From the NCBI GenBank assembly GCA_045616885.1, contig JAZLHS010000183.1, positions 1 through 48,232 of the forward strand: a stretch of DNA of 48,232 nt, in the 5' to 3' direction. A model generated the notes under the pieces. It was not told where the DNA came from. It saw only the letters and a program-made list of their open reading frames with translations, and did no database searches. The stretch is from RGIG250 sp045616885 (GTDB taxonomy: Bacteria > Bacillota > Negativicutes > Selenomonadales > Selenomonadaceae). The position numbers and the translations under genes were made by a program. Below, piece by piece: positions 27,097 through 37,767 of the stretch (positions are counted from its first letter, which is position 1; each line of letters starts with the position of its first letter).

Positions 27097-27441
27097 CTAT
27101 CCCTTCATCTCATCGAGTTCATCGACATTGACTGTGCTGCGTTCCCGATAAATCTTGATAGCCAATGCCATGCCGATAGCTACCTCAGCTGCAGCAACCA
27201 CTATACCAAACAATGCCATAAGTTGACCTGTATGATCCGGCATGGATGTGAAGCGATTGAACGCAACCAGATTGATATTTACCGCATTGAGCATCAGCTC
27301 TATGCACATGAGAACAGCTATAATGCTGCGTCGTGTCAGCAAGCCAAAAAGTCCGATGGAAAACAGTACAGCTGAGAGCAGCAAGCAATGAGGCAGACCT
27401 ACATTCACAATCAGTTCAAATGCTTTTTGCAAATCAATCAT
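27097..27441 (-). CDS. nuoK: Complex I subunit NuoK
   Basis: A 114-residue protein with three membrane helices. NuoK carries two buried glutamates of the proton path; ALEMMLN-type helix 2 appears here as AVLMCIELMLNAVNINLV, and helix 3 as ALFGIVVAAAEVAIGMALAI, each with its glutamate. The family is usually about 100 residues; the extra N-terminal ten or so residues contain no better ATG with a clear site. It overlaps nuoJ by 4 bases (ATGA type). Confidence 0.95.
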   Translation of the reverse strand: MIDLQKAFELIVNVGLPHCLLLSAVLFSIGLFGLLTRRSIIAVLMCIELMLNAVNINLVAFNRFTSMPDHTGQLMALFGIVVAAAEVAIGMALAIKIYRERSTVNVDELDEMKG

Positions 27442-28046
27442 GCTTCATCAGCCTCCCTTCCCTTGGCAATGATTATTGCTCCAACCATCGCCATAAGCAG
27501 GAGAATAGCTGCAACCTCAAAGGGCACGATATACTTCGTCAGCATCAAGTCAGCCAATCCGGTAACCGAATCGTTAAGCTTGTATTCGGCTACGCTGCCA
27601 AAGGGAGACATAACGACTGCTGCCAGCATAGATATGAAGAAAAGACCTGTCACTATACCAGCTGCTATATGAGCGATAACGCCGCGGCTGGGATTGGAAT
27701 GAGACATATCTTCTCGCCGTATCAACATTATGCCCATAACTATGATAATAGCTACAGCACCGCCATATACCATTATCTCGACAGCACCGAGGAAATCTGC
27801 CGACAGGAAAATATACAGACAGCCAAGGGCGATGAAGCTTGCCGTCAGGCACAATGCACTGTGTACAATGTTCCTGAACAGAATGACTCCCAGCGCCATC
27901 ATTATTACGACGCCGCCGATTCCATAGAATACACCAGCATTGATTATCTGAGGAACACCAAGTTTTTCAGCAATGATCAAACAAAAATCAATAATACTGT
28001 GAAGAAGCTTTGTAGCCTCCTGAACGAAAGAGATCATTTCATTCAA
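27438..28046 (-). CDS. nuoJ: Complex I subunit NuoJ
   Basis: A 202-residue protein with five predicted helices. The central part, ALCLTASFIALGCLYIFLSA, and the TM3 segment LGAVEIMVYGGAVAIIIVM with its pi-bulge tyrosine region identify NuoJ. It sits between nuoI and nuoK with 4-base overlaps on both sides, so the three are translationally coupled. It belongs to the membrane arm that links quinone chemistry to the proton channels. Confidence 0.95.
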   Translation of the reverse strand: MNEMISFVQEATKLLHSIIDFCLIIAEKLGVPQIINAGVFYGIGGVVIMMALGVILFRNIVHSALCLTASFIALGCLYIFLSADFLGAVEIMVYGGAVAIIIVMGIMLIRREDMSHSNPSRGVIAHIAAGIVTGLFFISMLAAVVMSPFGSVAEYKLNDSVTGLADLMLTKYIVPFEVAAILLLMAMVGAIIIAKGREADEA

Positions 28047-28510
28047 GCCTGATCCCCTCCTTTAGCTTCTGCAGCGGTCGGAGCTTCTGGCTCGGTCTTT
28101 TCGACTTCTGCTTCCGGTACCGGCGGTACATATTCCTCTACCGCATCGTAAATCATATAATCCTTGAAGAAATATGCCCTTTCATAGTCCTTGTCCCAGG
28201 ACAAACCCTTCGTCGTGCATCTTTCGACACACAGATCACACATCATGCATCGACCGAGATTATGAATGTACTCCGTCACATGCCGCTTTTTATTTTCATC
28301 GGTCACAACTTTTAATGTCAGTGCCTTGTTCGGGCAGGATATTGCACAAAGCTGGCAACCAATGCACTTTTGAACATCCAACTTTAGATGACCGCCGCGG
28401 AACCGCTCGGTCATCGGAATCTTTTCTTCGGGATAGCAGAGAGTTCGCTTTTCGCCAAAGAAATGCTTGATTGTTACCGACATACCGGTAACGAGACCTT
28501 TACCAAACAT
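28043..28510 (-). CDS. nuoI: Complex I 2x[4Fe-4S] subunit NuoI
   Basis: A 155-residue ferredoxin-like subunit carrying clusters N6a and N6b. The two motifs are CIGCQLCAISCP (Cys49, 52, 55, 59) and CMMCDLCVERCTT (Cys88, 91, 94, 98); the second ends in CT rather than the usual CP. An acidic, proline-rich tail of about 35 residues closes the protein. In this operon NuoI is the outermost iron-sulfur protein encoded, because nuoEFG are missing. It may thus be the docking point for a ferredoxin or another electron donor, which is inference from other 11-subunit complexes. Confidence 0.95.
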   Translation of the reverse strand: MFGKGLVTGMSVTIKHFFGEKRTLCYPEEKIPMTERFRGGHLKLDVQKCIGCQLCAISCPNKALTLKVVTDENKKRHVTEYIHNLGRCMMCDLCVERCTTKGLSWDKDYERAYFFKDYMIYDAVEEYVPPVPEAEVEKTEPEAPTAAEAKGGDQA

Positions 28511-28522
28511 CTTCTGCCTCCT

Positions 28523-29596
28523 TTAGAAAGATGATATAAATTCCTTGAGACTGTACATGCCAACACCGGTAAGTAAAAGATTTACAAGAGCCAGCGGCAG
28601 CAGTACCTTCCAGGAAAACTCAAGAAGCTGATCGACACGGGTACGGGGGAAGGTCCAACGGAACCACATGAAAAGGAATACCATGACGAAAACTTTACCC
28701 CAGAACCAAACCGGAGCCGGAAGTATCGGTCCCTGCCAACCGCCTAGGAACAGGGTGGTTGCGATAATAGATACCGACAGCAGGTTGGCATACTCTGCCA
28801 TGAAGAACAGTGCCCAACGCATACCGCTGTATTCGGTAAATGGACCGGCTACAATCTCTGACTCATCTTCTACCAAGTCAAAGGGAGTACGATTAGTCTC
28901 AGCCGTAGCACAGATTATGTATATAACGAAGGCAATTGGCTGAAGGAAAATGAACCAGGGCAGCTCACCCTGCATTTTAACGATATCTCCCATATTCATG
29001 GAGCCGGTAATCATAACGACACCAAGCAGAGAGAACGCCATAGGAGCCTCGTAGCTTATCATCTGAGCTACGGTACGCATTCCGCCGATAAGGGCATACT
29101 TACTGTTTGAAGCATAGCCGCCCATCAGGAATGGCAATACTGCCTGAGAAGAAATAGCCAGCAAAAGGAATATACCAATATTTACATCTGCCAGCGCTAC
29201 TCCATCATCAAAGGAATACAAACCATAGATAAGAGCTGACGGTGCAAACAGCAGCATAGGTGCCAAAGCCCATACTACCCTATCACAGCCCAAAGGAATA
29301 ATATCTTCCTTGGTCATCAGCTTCAAAGTATCAGCCATGGACTGAAGCAAGCCATAGGGGCCAACTCTGTTCGGACCGATACGCTTCTGCATAAAGGCAC
29401 AGACCTTGCGTTCCTCGTAAGTGAATATCATCGCCGCCAGAGAGATAATACCGAGGATAGCACCAATGCCCATGAACTTAAAAATACAATCAACCACGAA
29501 CTGACTGCCGAAAATATACAGCAAAATCTGCTCGATGAAATCGACTGCCATCGTTACTAAGTTCTGAGGATATAGATTAGGAAATATCTGAGGCAT
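28523..29596 (-). CDS. nuoH: Complex I quinone-site subunit NuoH
   Basis: A 357-residue protein with eight or nine helices that forms the membrane side of the quinone chamber. Diagnostic segments: ERKVCAFMQKRIGPNRVGPYG, which carries the loop lining the quinone channel, QSMADTLKLMTKED, ETNRTPFDLVEDESEIVAG and WFRWTFPRTRVDQLL. All are standard for the family and length is normal. It lies 21 bases after nuoD and 12 bases before nuoI. Confidence 0.96.
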   Translation of the reverse strand: MPQIFPNLYPQNLVTMAVDFIEQILLYIFGSQFVVDCIFKFMGIGAILGIISLAAMIFTYEERKVCAFMQKRIGPNRVGPYGLLQSMADTLKLMTKEDIIPLGCDRVVWALAPMLLFAPSALIYGLYSFDDGVALADVNIGIFLLLAISSQAVLPFLMGGYASNSKYALIGGMRTVAQMISYEAPMAFSLLGVVMITGSMNMGDIVKMQGELPWFIFLQPIAFVIYIICATAETNRTPFDLVEDESEIVAGPFTEYSGMRWALFFMAEYANLLSVSIIATTLFLGGWQGPILPAPVWFWGKVFVMVFLFMWFRWTFPRTRVDQLLEFSWKVLLPLALVNLLLTGVGMYSLKEFISSF

Positions 29597-29617
29597 AAAT
29601 CGTTTTCACCGTCCTTT

Positions 29618-30715
29618 TCAGCAATCTACTTCACCCATCAGCGGGTCGATAGTGGAGAAAGCAGCTACGGAGTCGCCAATGTAATAGCCGGCACACATAT
29701 CATTCAATCCCTGCATATTTACAAAGGAAGGACGACGGATATGTACGCGGTACGGCTTAGGTGTACCATCGCTTACAATGTAGAATCCCAGCTCACCGCG
29801 GGTACTTTCTGTACGGCTGTATATCTCGCCCTTTGGCGGCTTAAATACAGCAGGCAGCTTCGCCATTATCGGGCCTTCCGGCAGACCGTCGATGCACTGA
29901 CGTACTATCTTGGCGCTTTCCAGTATTTCCTCAAAGCGAACCCGATAGCGATCCCAGTTATCGCCCTCACGACCGGTGATTACCTTGAATTCAAGCTCGG
30001 GGTAGATACTGTAGCCGTCAACTCTTCTAATATCGAAAGGGATACCGGATGCACGGACATTCGGACCGGTCATATTGTGACTCAGTACCATTTCCTTTGT
30101 CAGTACGGAGCGTCCCTTCAGACGGCGGACAAAGATTTCATTACCGGAAAGAAGCTCATCATACTCAGCCATTCGCTCCGGCAGTTTGTTTATAAAGTCG
30201 CTGACCTTCTCAATAAATCCTGCCGGCAGGTCATGAATGACACCACCGATACGGATATAATGGAATGTCATGCGGGCACCGCAGACCATATCGAACAAAT
30301 CAAGGACATCCTCGCGGTCACGGAAAGCATAAAGATGTCCGGTACTGGCGCCTAAGTCGATAGAGAGAGTTCCCATGAATACTAAATGACTGGCAATACG
30401 ATTCAGCTCAGCCATCATGACTCTTATGTACTCTGCTCTGCGCGGCACTTCAATCTGCGCCAGCTCCTCAACTGCATGACAGAAGCCAAAATTATTATTC
30501 ATTGAAGAAACATAATCCAGCCTGTCTGTATAAGGAACGCACTGAATATAGGTGCGAGATTCCAACAGCTTTTCAATACCTCTGTGGAGGTAGCCGATTA
30601 TGGGCTTGACCTTGACGATGCTTTCACCATCCAGCTCCAGCTCTACCCGGAGAACACCGTGAGTACTCGGATGCTGGGGGCCCATATTGAGAGTATATGT
30701 TTCTGTCTTCAGCAT
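29618..30715 (-). CDS. nuoD: Complex I 49-kDa-type subunit NuoD
   Basis: A 365-residue quinone-reducing subunit related to the [NiFe]-hydrogenase large subunit. Seen: NMGPQHPSTHGVLR with the quinone-site histidine, PIIGYLHRGIEKL, YTDRLDYVSSMNNN, and the C-terminal SxxDPLMGEVD. The family normally ends in GEVDR or a close variant; here the last residue is Cys. It is somewhat shorter than the usual 390-420 residues because the N-terminal extension is missing. It starts one base after the nuoC stop, so nuoC and nuoD are separate genes, not fused as in E. coli. Confidence 0.95.
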   Translation of the reverse strand: MLKTETYTLNMGPQHPSTHGVLRVELELDGESIVKVKPIIGYLHRGIEKLLESRTYIQCVPYTDRLDYVSSMNNNFGFCHAVEELAQIEVPRRAEYIRVMMAELNRIASHLVFMGTLSIDLGASTGHLYAFRDREDVLDLFDMVCGARMTFHYIRIGGVIHDLPAGFIEKVSDFINKLPERMAEYDELLSGNEIFVRRLKGRSVLTKEMVLSHNMTGPNVRASGIPFDIRRVDGYSIYPELEFKVITGREGDNWDRYRVRFEEILESAKIVRQCIDGLPEGPIMAKLPAVFKPPKGEIYSRTESTRGELGFYIVSDGTPKPYRVHIRRPSFVNMQGLNDMCAGYYIGDSVAAFSTIDPLMGEVDC

Positions 30716-30716
30716 G

Positions 30717-31199
30717 TTACTCCCCCTTTACAAGATGGCGCACTCTCGGCGGCATTATCTGCTTGTAGTCCTTGCGCAGCGGATGACCTTCAAAATCATC
30801 AGCCAGCAAAATACGGCGAAGGTCAGGATGATCGGTAAAATCAATTCCCATCAAATCAAAGACCTCTCGCTCCTCAAATTCTACCCCGGGGAACACCTGT
30901 GTTACAGAAGGAACAACAGGCTTATCATGGTCAAGCTTTACCTTGACGGTAACAGCCTCATAGTTCTCCCAGGAAAAGAGACTATAGACCATCTCGAAAT
31001 GAGTTTTCCAATCAACGGATGTAACATTCTCCAAACGACCGAACATCATTCTCTCGTCATCACGAAGGAAAGTGATAAGAGACAGCAGACCGTCGCAGGA
31101 AACATACACAGCCGGCTGGCGTTCTGCTTCATCATAAGTAACGTCTGGAAACACACCTTTAATAACTGCCAGTTTCTCGGAGGACGCATAGTTTTTCAT
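30717..31199 (-). CDS. nuoC: Complex I 30-kDa-type subunit NuoC
   Basis: A 160-residue soluble subunit of the connecting module. The family signature is clear: PSVTQVFPGVEFEEREVFDL followed by MGIDFTDHPDLRRILL and EGHPLRKDY. Its start overlaps the nuoB stop by 4 bases and it is followed at one base by nuoD, so B, C and D form a tightly coupled unit. Confidence 0.95.
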   Translation of the reverse strand: MKNYASSEKLAVIKGVFPDVTYDEAERQPAVYVSCDGLLSLITFLRDDERMMFGRLENVTSVDWKTHFEMVYSLFSWENYEAVTVKVKLDHDKPVVPSVTQVFPGVEFEEREVFDLMGIDFTDHPDLRRILLADDFEGHPLRKDYKQIMPPRVRHLVKGE

Positions 31200-31759
31200 T
31201 TCATTGCCCCTCCCATTTGCTTTATCTTATCCATCTTGACCAGCTTCTGCTGCAGCAATTCTTCTCTTGCCTTATCCACATGGCCGGGATGCATAATCTT
31301 TTCTTTCAGCTTCAGCATGCCGTTGATAAGAGCCTCCGGACGCGGCGGGCAGCCGGGAATGAAAACATCAACCGGCAGTATCTCGTCAATACCGGGAACA
31401 ACAGAATAGGAATCGGCAAACGGACCACCGGCAATGGTGCAGTTACCCATAGCAATGACATACTTCGGCTCCGCCATTTCCTCATAGAGGCGAATCAACG
31501 GCGGTGTCATTTTCCAGGTAAGAGTACCGGCTACAATAAGAAGATCCGCTTGTCTCGGACAGGGACGGAAAACCTCATAGCCAAAACGGGCAATATCAAA
31601 TCTTCCGCCTGCGGCACTCATCATTTCGATGGCACAGCAAGCAAGTCCGGACGACAGCGGCCAGATAGAATTACCGTGAGCCCACTTGAACAGAGAGTCA
31701 ACGGTCGTAACTATAACATTGTTCTTCAGCATAGGAGGGACGATATCTACTATTTCCAC
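31196..31759 (-). CDS. nuoB: Complex I N2-cluster subunit NuoB
   Basis: A 187-residue subunit that holds cluster N2, the last electron carrier before quinone. All four ligands are present: the tandem Cys41-Cys42 (SGLACCAIEMM), Cys107 (MGNCTIAGGPF) and Cys137 (PGCPPRPEA), with nearly the same spacing as in E. coli NuoB. The protein begins without the longer N-terminal extension of E. coli. Its start overlaps the end of nuoA by 10 bases. Confidence 0.97.
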   Translation of the reverse strand: MEIVDIVPPMLKNNVIVTTVDSLFKWAHGNSIWPLSSGLACCAIEMMSAAGGRFDIARFGYEVFRPCPRQADLLIVAGTLTWKMTPPLIRLYEEMAEPKYVIAMGNCTIAGGPFADSYSVVPGIDEILPVDVFIPGCPPRPEALINGMLKLKEKIMHPGHVDKAREELLQQKLVKMDKIKQMGGAMK

Positions 31760-32103
31760 GCCAATGCTCCTTTCTTCCAGGCATATCCCAAGCCAATGGC
31801 CAGGATGCCGACAAATATGAACATCTCTACCAGAGCAAAGAGACCCAAATGACCGAATCTCACTGCCCAGGGATAGAGAAATATTGTTTCAATGTCAAAA
31901 ACCAGGAACATCAAAGCATAGAGAAAATACCCTGCTCTATACCTAACATGAGTCTTTCCGATAGTATCGACACCGCACTCGTATGGTATCCTTTTCTCCT
32001 CGGTCGGCTGCCTAGGCTGTAAAATAAAAGCCGGAATCAGCGCCGACACCGGAAAAACCAGTGTTACCAGAAAAAATATACCAAGTGCCCCATATTCGCC
32101 CAT
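31750..32103 (-). CDS. nuoA: Complex I subunit NuoA
   Basis: A 117-residue protein with three helices. The loop KRIPYECGVDTIG and the segment FLYALMFLVFDIETIFLYPW, with the acidic DIE group, are diagnostic. I start it at ATG 32103, which has GGAAGGGG upstream; a GTG at 32148 would add 15 residues that do not look like a NuoA N-terminus. It is the first gene of nuoABCDHIJKLMN; its promoter is at 32162-32190. Confidence 0.95.
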   Translation of the reverse strand: MGEYGALGIFFLVTLVFPVSALIPAFILQPRQPTEEKRIPYECGVDTIGKTHVRYRAGYFLYALMFLVFDIETIFLYPWAVRFGHLGLFALVEMFIFVGILAIGLGYAWKKGALAWK

Positions 32104-32132
32104 GATAAACCCCTTCCGCAAATAATAATCAG

Positions 32133-32154
32133 AAAAAGGCGTAAACACGCCCTT
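32133..32154 (-). promoter_or_regulatory. Possible attenuator hairpin in the nuo leader
   Basis: In the predicted nuo transcript, AAGGGCGU / ACGCCUUU form an 8-bp stem (one G-U pair) with a GUUU loop, ending in a U run. It lies about 30 bases before nuoA. It looks like a weak intrinsic terminator, but no competing structure was found. Confidence 0.3.
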
Positions 32155-32161
32155 GTTTTAT

Positions 32162-32190
32162 AGTTTAGTTGACAGCTTCAACATTGTCAA
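32162..32190 (-). promoter_or_regulatory. Sigma-A promoter of the nuo operon, with overlapping dyad
   Basis: On the minus strand a perfect TTGACA (32185-32190), a 17-base spacer and TAAACT (32162-32167). The -35 is one arm of an inverted repeat TTGACA-N10-TGTCAA (32169-32190) that fills most of the spacer, a plausible operator position. Confidence 0.6.
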
Positions 32191-32283
32191 TGTCTATAGC
32201 CAAAGAAAACGGATAAAATAAAGAAGAATTATGTATATATGTATACTTGCATTCCATTTGTTTCTCCTTCTTTATTTAGTTTA

Positions 32284-32312
32284 TTGATGAAATGACATAA
32301 CAAGAGTATAAT
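32284..32312 (+). promoter_or_regulatory. Sigma-A promoter of the thioesterase gene
   Basis: TTGATG (32284-32289), a 17-base spacer and a perfect TATAAT (32307-32312). The leader is about 30 bases and contains only the AAAGGA ribosome binding site. It is divergent from the nuo promoter, about 120 bases away. Confidence 0.7.
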
Positions 32313-32348
32313 TCCCTATATATTCTTAACACAAAAGGACTGATCAAC

Positions 32349-32786
32349 ATGGATTCTGTAAAAGATGTCCCCGCTTACATCCGCAAAATATATGAAGGAA
32401 ATTATTTCATGAATGACTTTGGCATCAACATTGAAGAGATTCATTGTGGAAGTGCTGTAGTCAGTCTCGACATTATCAAGGAAAAGCACTTCAACCACCG
32501 CGGCGTCTGCCACGGCGGCGTCCTTACCGCCCTTGCTGATGCTGTTCTCGGTGTCACTGGTGCCAGCGTTGGAGAAGTGGTTGCTACCATGTGCGTGAGC
32601 ATGAACTTTATCCGTCCTGTATCTAAAGAGGGACGCTACTATGTAAAAAGCCGAATCACTCATCACGGAAAAACCACTATGATAATCGACTCCCGGATGT
32701 ATGATGAAGACGACAAAACAATCTGCACCATTTCCGATACGATGTATATAATCAAGCACTTCGACGAAATTCCCCGCCAGTGGTAA
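32349..32786 (+). CDS. PaaI-family hotdog thioesterase
   Basis: A 145-residue single-domain hotdog protein. The PaaI-type signature is present: CHGGVLTALADAVLG, with the HGG turn at 55-57 and Asp64 as likely catalytic residue, followed by the strand TMCVSMNFIRPV. These tetrameric enzymes cleave acyl-CoA thioesters, often aryl or short-chain ones; the substrate is not evident. AAAAGGA lies upstream of the ATG. The gene stands alone, diverging from the nuo operon and converging on carB. No phenylacetate or menaquinone genes are adjacent, although a role in removing 1,4-dihydroxynaphthoyl-CoA is one option in a quinone-using organism. Confidence 0.88.
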   Translation: MDSVKDVPAYIRKIYEGNYFMNDFGINIEEIHCGSAVVSLDIIKEKHFNHRGVCHGGVLTALADAVLGVTGASVGEVVATMCVSMNFIRPVSKEGRYYVKSRITHHGKTTMIIDSRMYDEDDKTICTISDTMYIIKHFDEIPRQW

Positions 32787-32834
32787 ATCCTGACAGCATA
32801 TCATTCAACTGCTTAATATAATCAGGCAGCAAAA

Positions 32835-32875
32835 AAGCATCAGCCCTGCGACAGATTGTCGTCTGGCTGAGGCTT
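32835..32875. terminator. Bidirectional terminator between thioesterase gene and carB
   Basis: Stem AAGCATCAGCC / GGCTGAGGCTT (one mismatch) with an inner hairpin CGACA/TGTCG. A T-rich tract follows on the plus strand (TTATTTTTTC) and a T run on the minus strand (TTTTTT). It serves both convergent genes. Confidence 0.82.
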
Positions 32876-32890
32876 CGTTATTTTTTCTAA

Positions 32891-36112
<3,222 letters not shown>

Positions 36113-36143
36113 AGTATTACTCCTCTTTCTCTGCCCAGCAGAT

Positions 36144-36168
36144 TTAATACTTATTCAGTATTTATACA
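36144..36168 (-). promoter_or_regulatory. Candidate ARG box pair in the carB leader
   Basis: On the minus strand TGAATAAGTATTAA (36144-36157) matches the ArgR/AhrC consensus TGAATWWWWATTCA at 12 of 14 positions. A weaker 11-of-14 copy, TGTATAAATACTGA, overlaps it (36155-36168), displaced by 11 bases, about one helical turn. Both lie between the -10 box and carB. The region is AT-rich, so chance similarity is possible. Confidence 0.35.
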
Positions 36169-36189
36169 GTCGTAAAAAATTCTCCGAAT

Positions 36190-36198
36190 ATTATACCA
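36190..36198 (-). promoter_or_regulatory. Extended -10 promoter of carB
   Basis: The minus strand reads TGgTATAAT, a perfect -10 with extended TGn. No good -35 is seen at 16-18 bases. The predicted leader of about 70 bases contains the possible ARG boxes. Confidence 0.5.
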
Positions 36199-36242
36199 AA
36201 TCACTCGCTAAAAACATAGATTTTTTTGAAATTATACACAAA

Positions 36243-36265
36243 GAAAAGACTCGCCGAAGCGAGTC
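36243..36265 (-). terminator. Terminator of tRNA-Ser
   Basis: A perfect 7-bp stem GACTCGC / GCGAGTC with a CGAA/TTCG tetraloop (36248-36265) is followed on the minus strand by TTTTCTTT. It lies about 18 bases after the tRNA 3' end and separates it from carB. Confidence 0.85.
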
Positions 36266-36283
36266 AGTTTTTATGCAATATTA

Positions 36284-36371
<88 letters not shown>

Positions 36372-36389
36372 AAAAATATCACGGGAATT

Positions 36390-36418
36390 ATTTTACCACA
36401 GACTTAAAGGTGCTTCAA
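36390..36418 (-). promoter_or_regulatory. Sigma-A promoter of tRNA-Ser
   Basis: On the minus strand TTGAAG (36413-36418), a 17-base spacer ending in TGg, and TAAAAT (36390-36395). It lies about 20 bases before the mature 5' end. Confidence 0.65.
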
Positions 36419-36548
36419 GCCTTTTGATATATTTTGATTTTCAGTTTGTCTGCTTTCACCGCACTTTTCTGCAATCCCACATAGACGCCAGCGCCCAAAC
36501 CGGAAATTCAAAAAAATGACAACAGCAATTTCAGTTTCATCCAATATA

Positions 36549-36557
36549 TGCTATAAT
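36549..36557 (+). promoter_or_regulatory. Extended -10 promoter of rubrerythrin
   Basis: TGcTATAAT, a perfect -10 with an extended TGn. The -35 position (TTTCAG at 17 bases) is poor. No convincing PerR box or other dyad was found around it. Confidence 0.5.
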
Positions 36558-36612
36558 AACTATACGGCATCATGCTATATAATTTTCATATTATTTCAGG
36601 GAGGGTTTTACT

Positions 36613-37164
36613 ATGGCCAACAAGTATGCTGGTACTAAAACTGAGAAAAACTTAATGGAAGCTTTTGCAGGTGAGTCTCAAGCCAGAAACAAATACACCT
36701 ACTTTGCTCAGAAAGCAGCCGCTGAAGGTTTTGAGCAGATTGCAGAAATGTTCCTGAAGACCGCTGACAACGAAAAGGTTCATGCCAAGCTGTGGCTGAA
36801 AGAGCTCCAGGACTCCGGCGACATCGGCACCACTGCTGAAAACCTTTCCGCTGCTGCTGCAGGTGAAAACTTCGAGTGGACCGATATGTATGAGAGAATG
36901 GCTAAGGAAGCTGAAGAAGAGGGCTTCACTGATCTGGCTGCAAAATTCCGTGCTGTCGGTGCCGTCGAAAAGCGTCATGAAGAGCGCTATCGTGCCCTTC
37001 TTGAAAACGTTGAAATGCAGGAAGTCTTCGCCCGCAGTGAAGTTAAGGTTTGGGAATGCCGTGCCTGCGGTCACATCATCGTTGGCACCAAAGCTCCTGA
37101 AGTTTGCCCGGTCTGCCTGAGCCCGAAGGCTTACTTTGAAGTTCAGCCCGACTATCAATTCTAA
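36613..37164 (+). CDS. rbr: Rubrerythrin
   Basis: A 183-residue rubrerythrin, a cytoplasmic NAD(P)H-linked peroxide reductase of anaerobes. The N-terminal ferritin-like domain (1-140) has the di-iron ligands in AFAGESQARNKY (Glu21), ADNEKVHA (Glu54, His57) and EKRHEERY. The C-terminal rubredoxin-like domain has CRAC and CPVC as iron ligands. The order (di-iron first) is the classical one. GGGAGGG precedes the ATG. It is a monocistronic gene ended by the terminator at 37188. It shows that the organism meets oxygen or peroxide in an otherwise anaerobic life. Confidence 0.97.
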   Translation: MANKYAGTKTEKNLMEAFAGESQARNKYTYFAQKAAAEGFEQIAEMFLKTADNEKVHAKLWLKELQDSGDIGTTAENLSAAAAGENFEWTDMYERMAKEAEEEGFTDLAAKFRAVGAVEKRHEERYRALLENVEMQEVFARSEVKVWECRACGHIIVGTKAPEVCPVCLSPKAYFEVQPDYQF

Positions 37165-37187
37165 CTCTTATCCAACCCTGCAATATA

Positions 37188-37222
37188 AAATGACTTGGTG
37201 AAAGTTTCACCAAGTCATTTTT
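37188..37222. terminator. Terminator between rubrerythrin and the DUF523 gene
   Basis: A 16-bp perfect stem AAATGACTTGGTGAAA / TTTCACCAAGTCATTT (37188-37203 with 37205-37220) has T-rich flanks in both directions and serves both convergent genes. Confidence 0.9.
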
Positions 37223-37240
37223 ATTTGCCTATTATTTCCT

Positions 37241-37729
37241 TTATCTCTTTTGGTCATCGGCTATCAGCTGTTCAAGCAGCCTCACGGACACATCTCGCTC
37301 AGAATACAGCTTTATGCCATTCTGCTTCAGCATCTCGGCAAAAACACCGCACCCGGGCACCTTCGTCCGACTAAATGTGCCATCATGTACTTCGCGAACA
37401 CCGCAGGTGGGACTGCCATCCTTCAAAAATGCGTACTTCACCCCATAGGTCTTGAGCATATCCATAAGCAACTTACAGCCGCCAACTACATTCTTCGTGA
37501 CATCCTGCCCCTGAATGTTCATGACCTTAGCCCGGCCATTCAACACATCTTCGGCAGTTCCTCCCTGTATCTCCATACGAGGTCTGGGAATCGGCAGCTT
37601 TCCGGAACATTCCGGACAGCCGGACAGGAAACAACCATAGAAATTATAGTCCATCAGCAAATCATTTGCATTTGAACTTCCATTGTACTTGGTCTTATCA
37701 CCAAGCAGACAAGAACATACAAATATCAT
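37241..37729 (-). CDS. DUF523 family protein
   Basis: A 162-residue protein of the DUF523 family. The diagnostic start (VCSCLLGDKTKYNG), the CPE motif with LPIPRPRMEI and the segment KDGSPTCG are all present. It has many conserved cysteines (Cys5, 7, 33, 38, 41 and later ones), consistent with metal or cluster binding, but the function of the family is not known to me. It is the last gene of the mltG-trmR-trhP-dnaX-exonuclease row, 38 bases after the exonuclease. Only a weak ribosome binding site is seen. Confidence 0.87.
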   Translation of the reverse strand: MIFVCSCLLGDKTKYNGSSNANDLLMDYNFYGCFLSGCPECSGKLPIPRPRMEIQGGTAEDVLNGRAKVMNIQGQDVTKNVVGGCKLLMDMLKTYGVKYAFLKDGSPTCGVREVHDGTFSRTKVPGCGVFAEMLKQNGIKLYSERDVSVRLLEQLIADDQKR

Positions 37730-37767
37730 GCCTATTCACTCACCCAGTCCTTAATGAAGCGGTGCGC

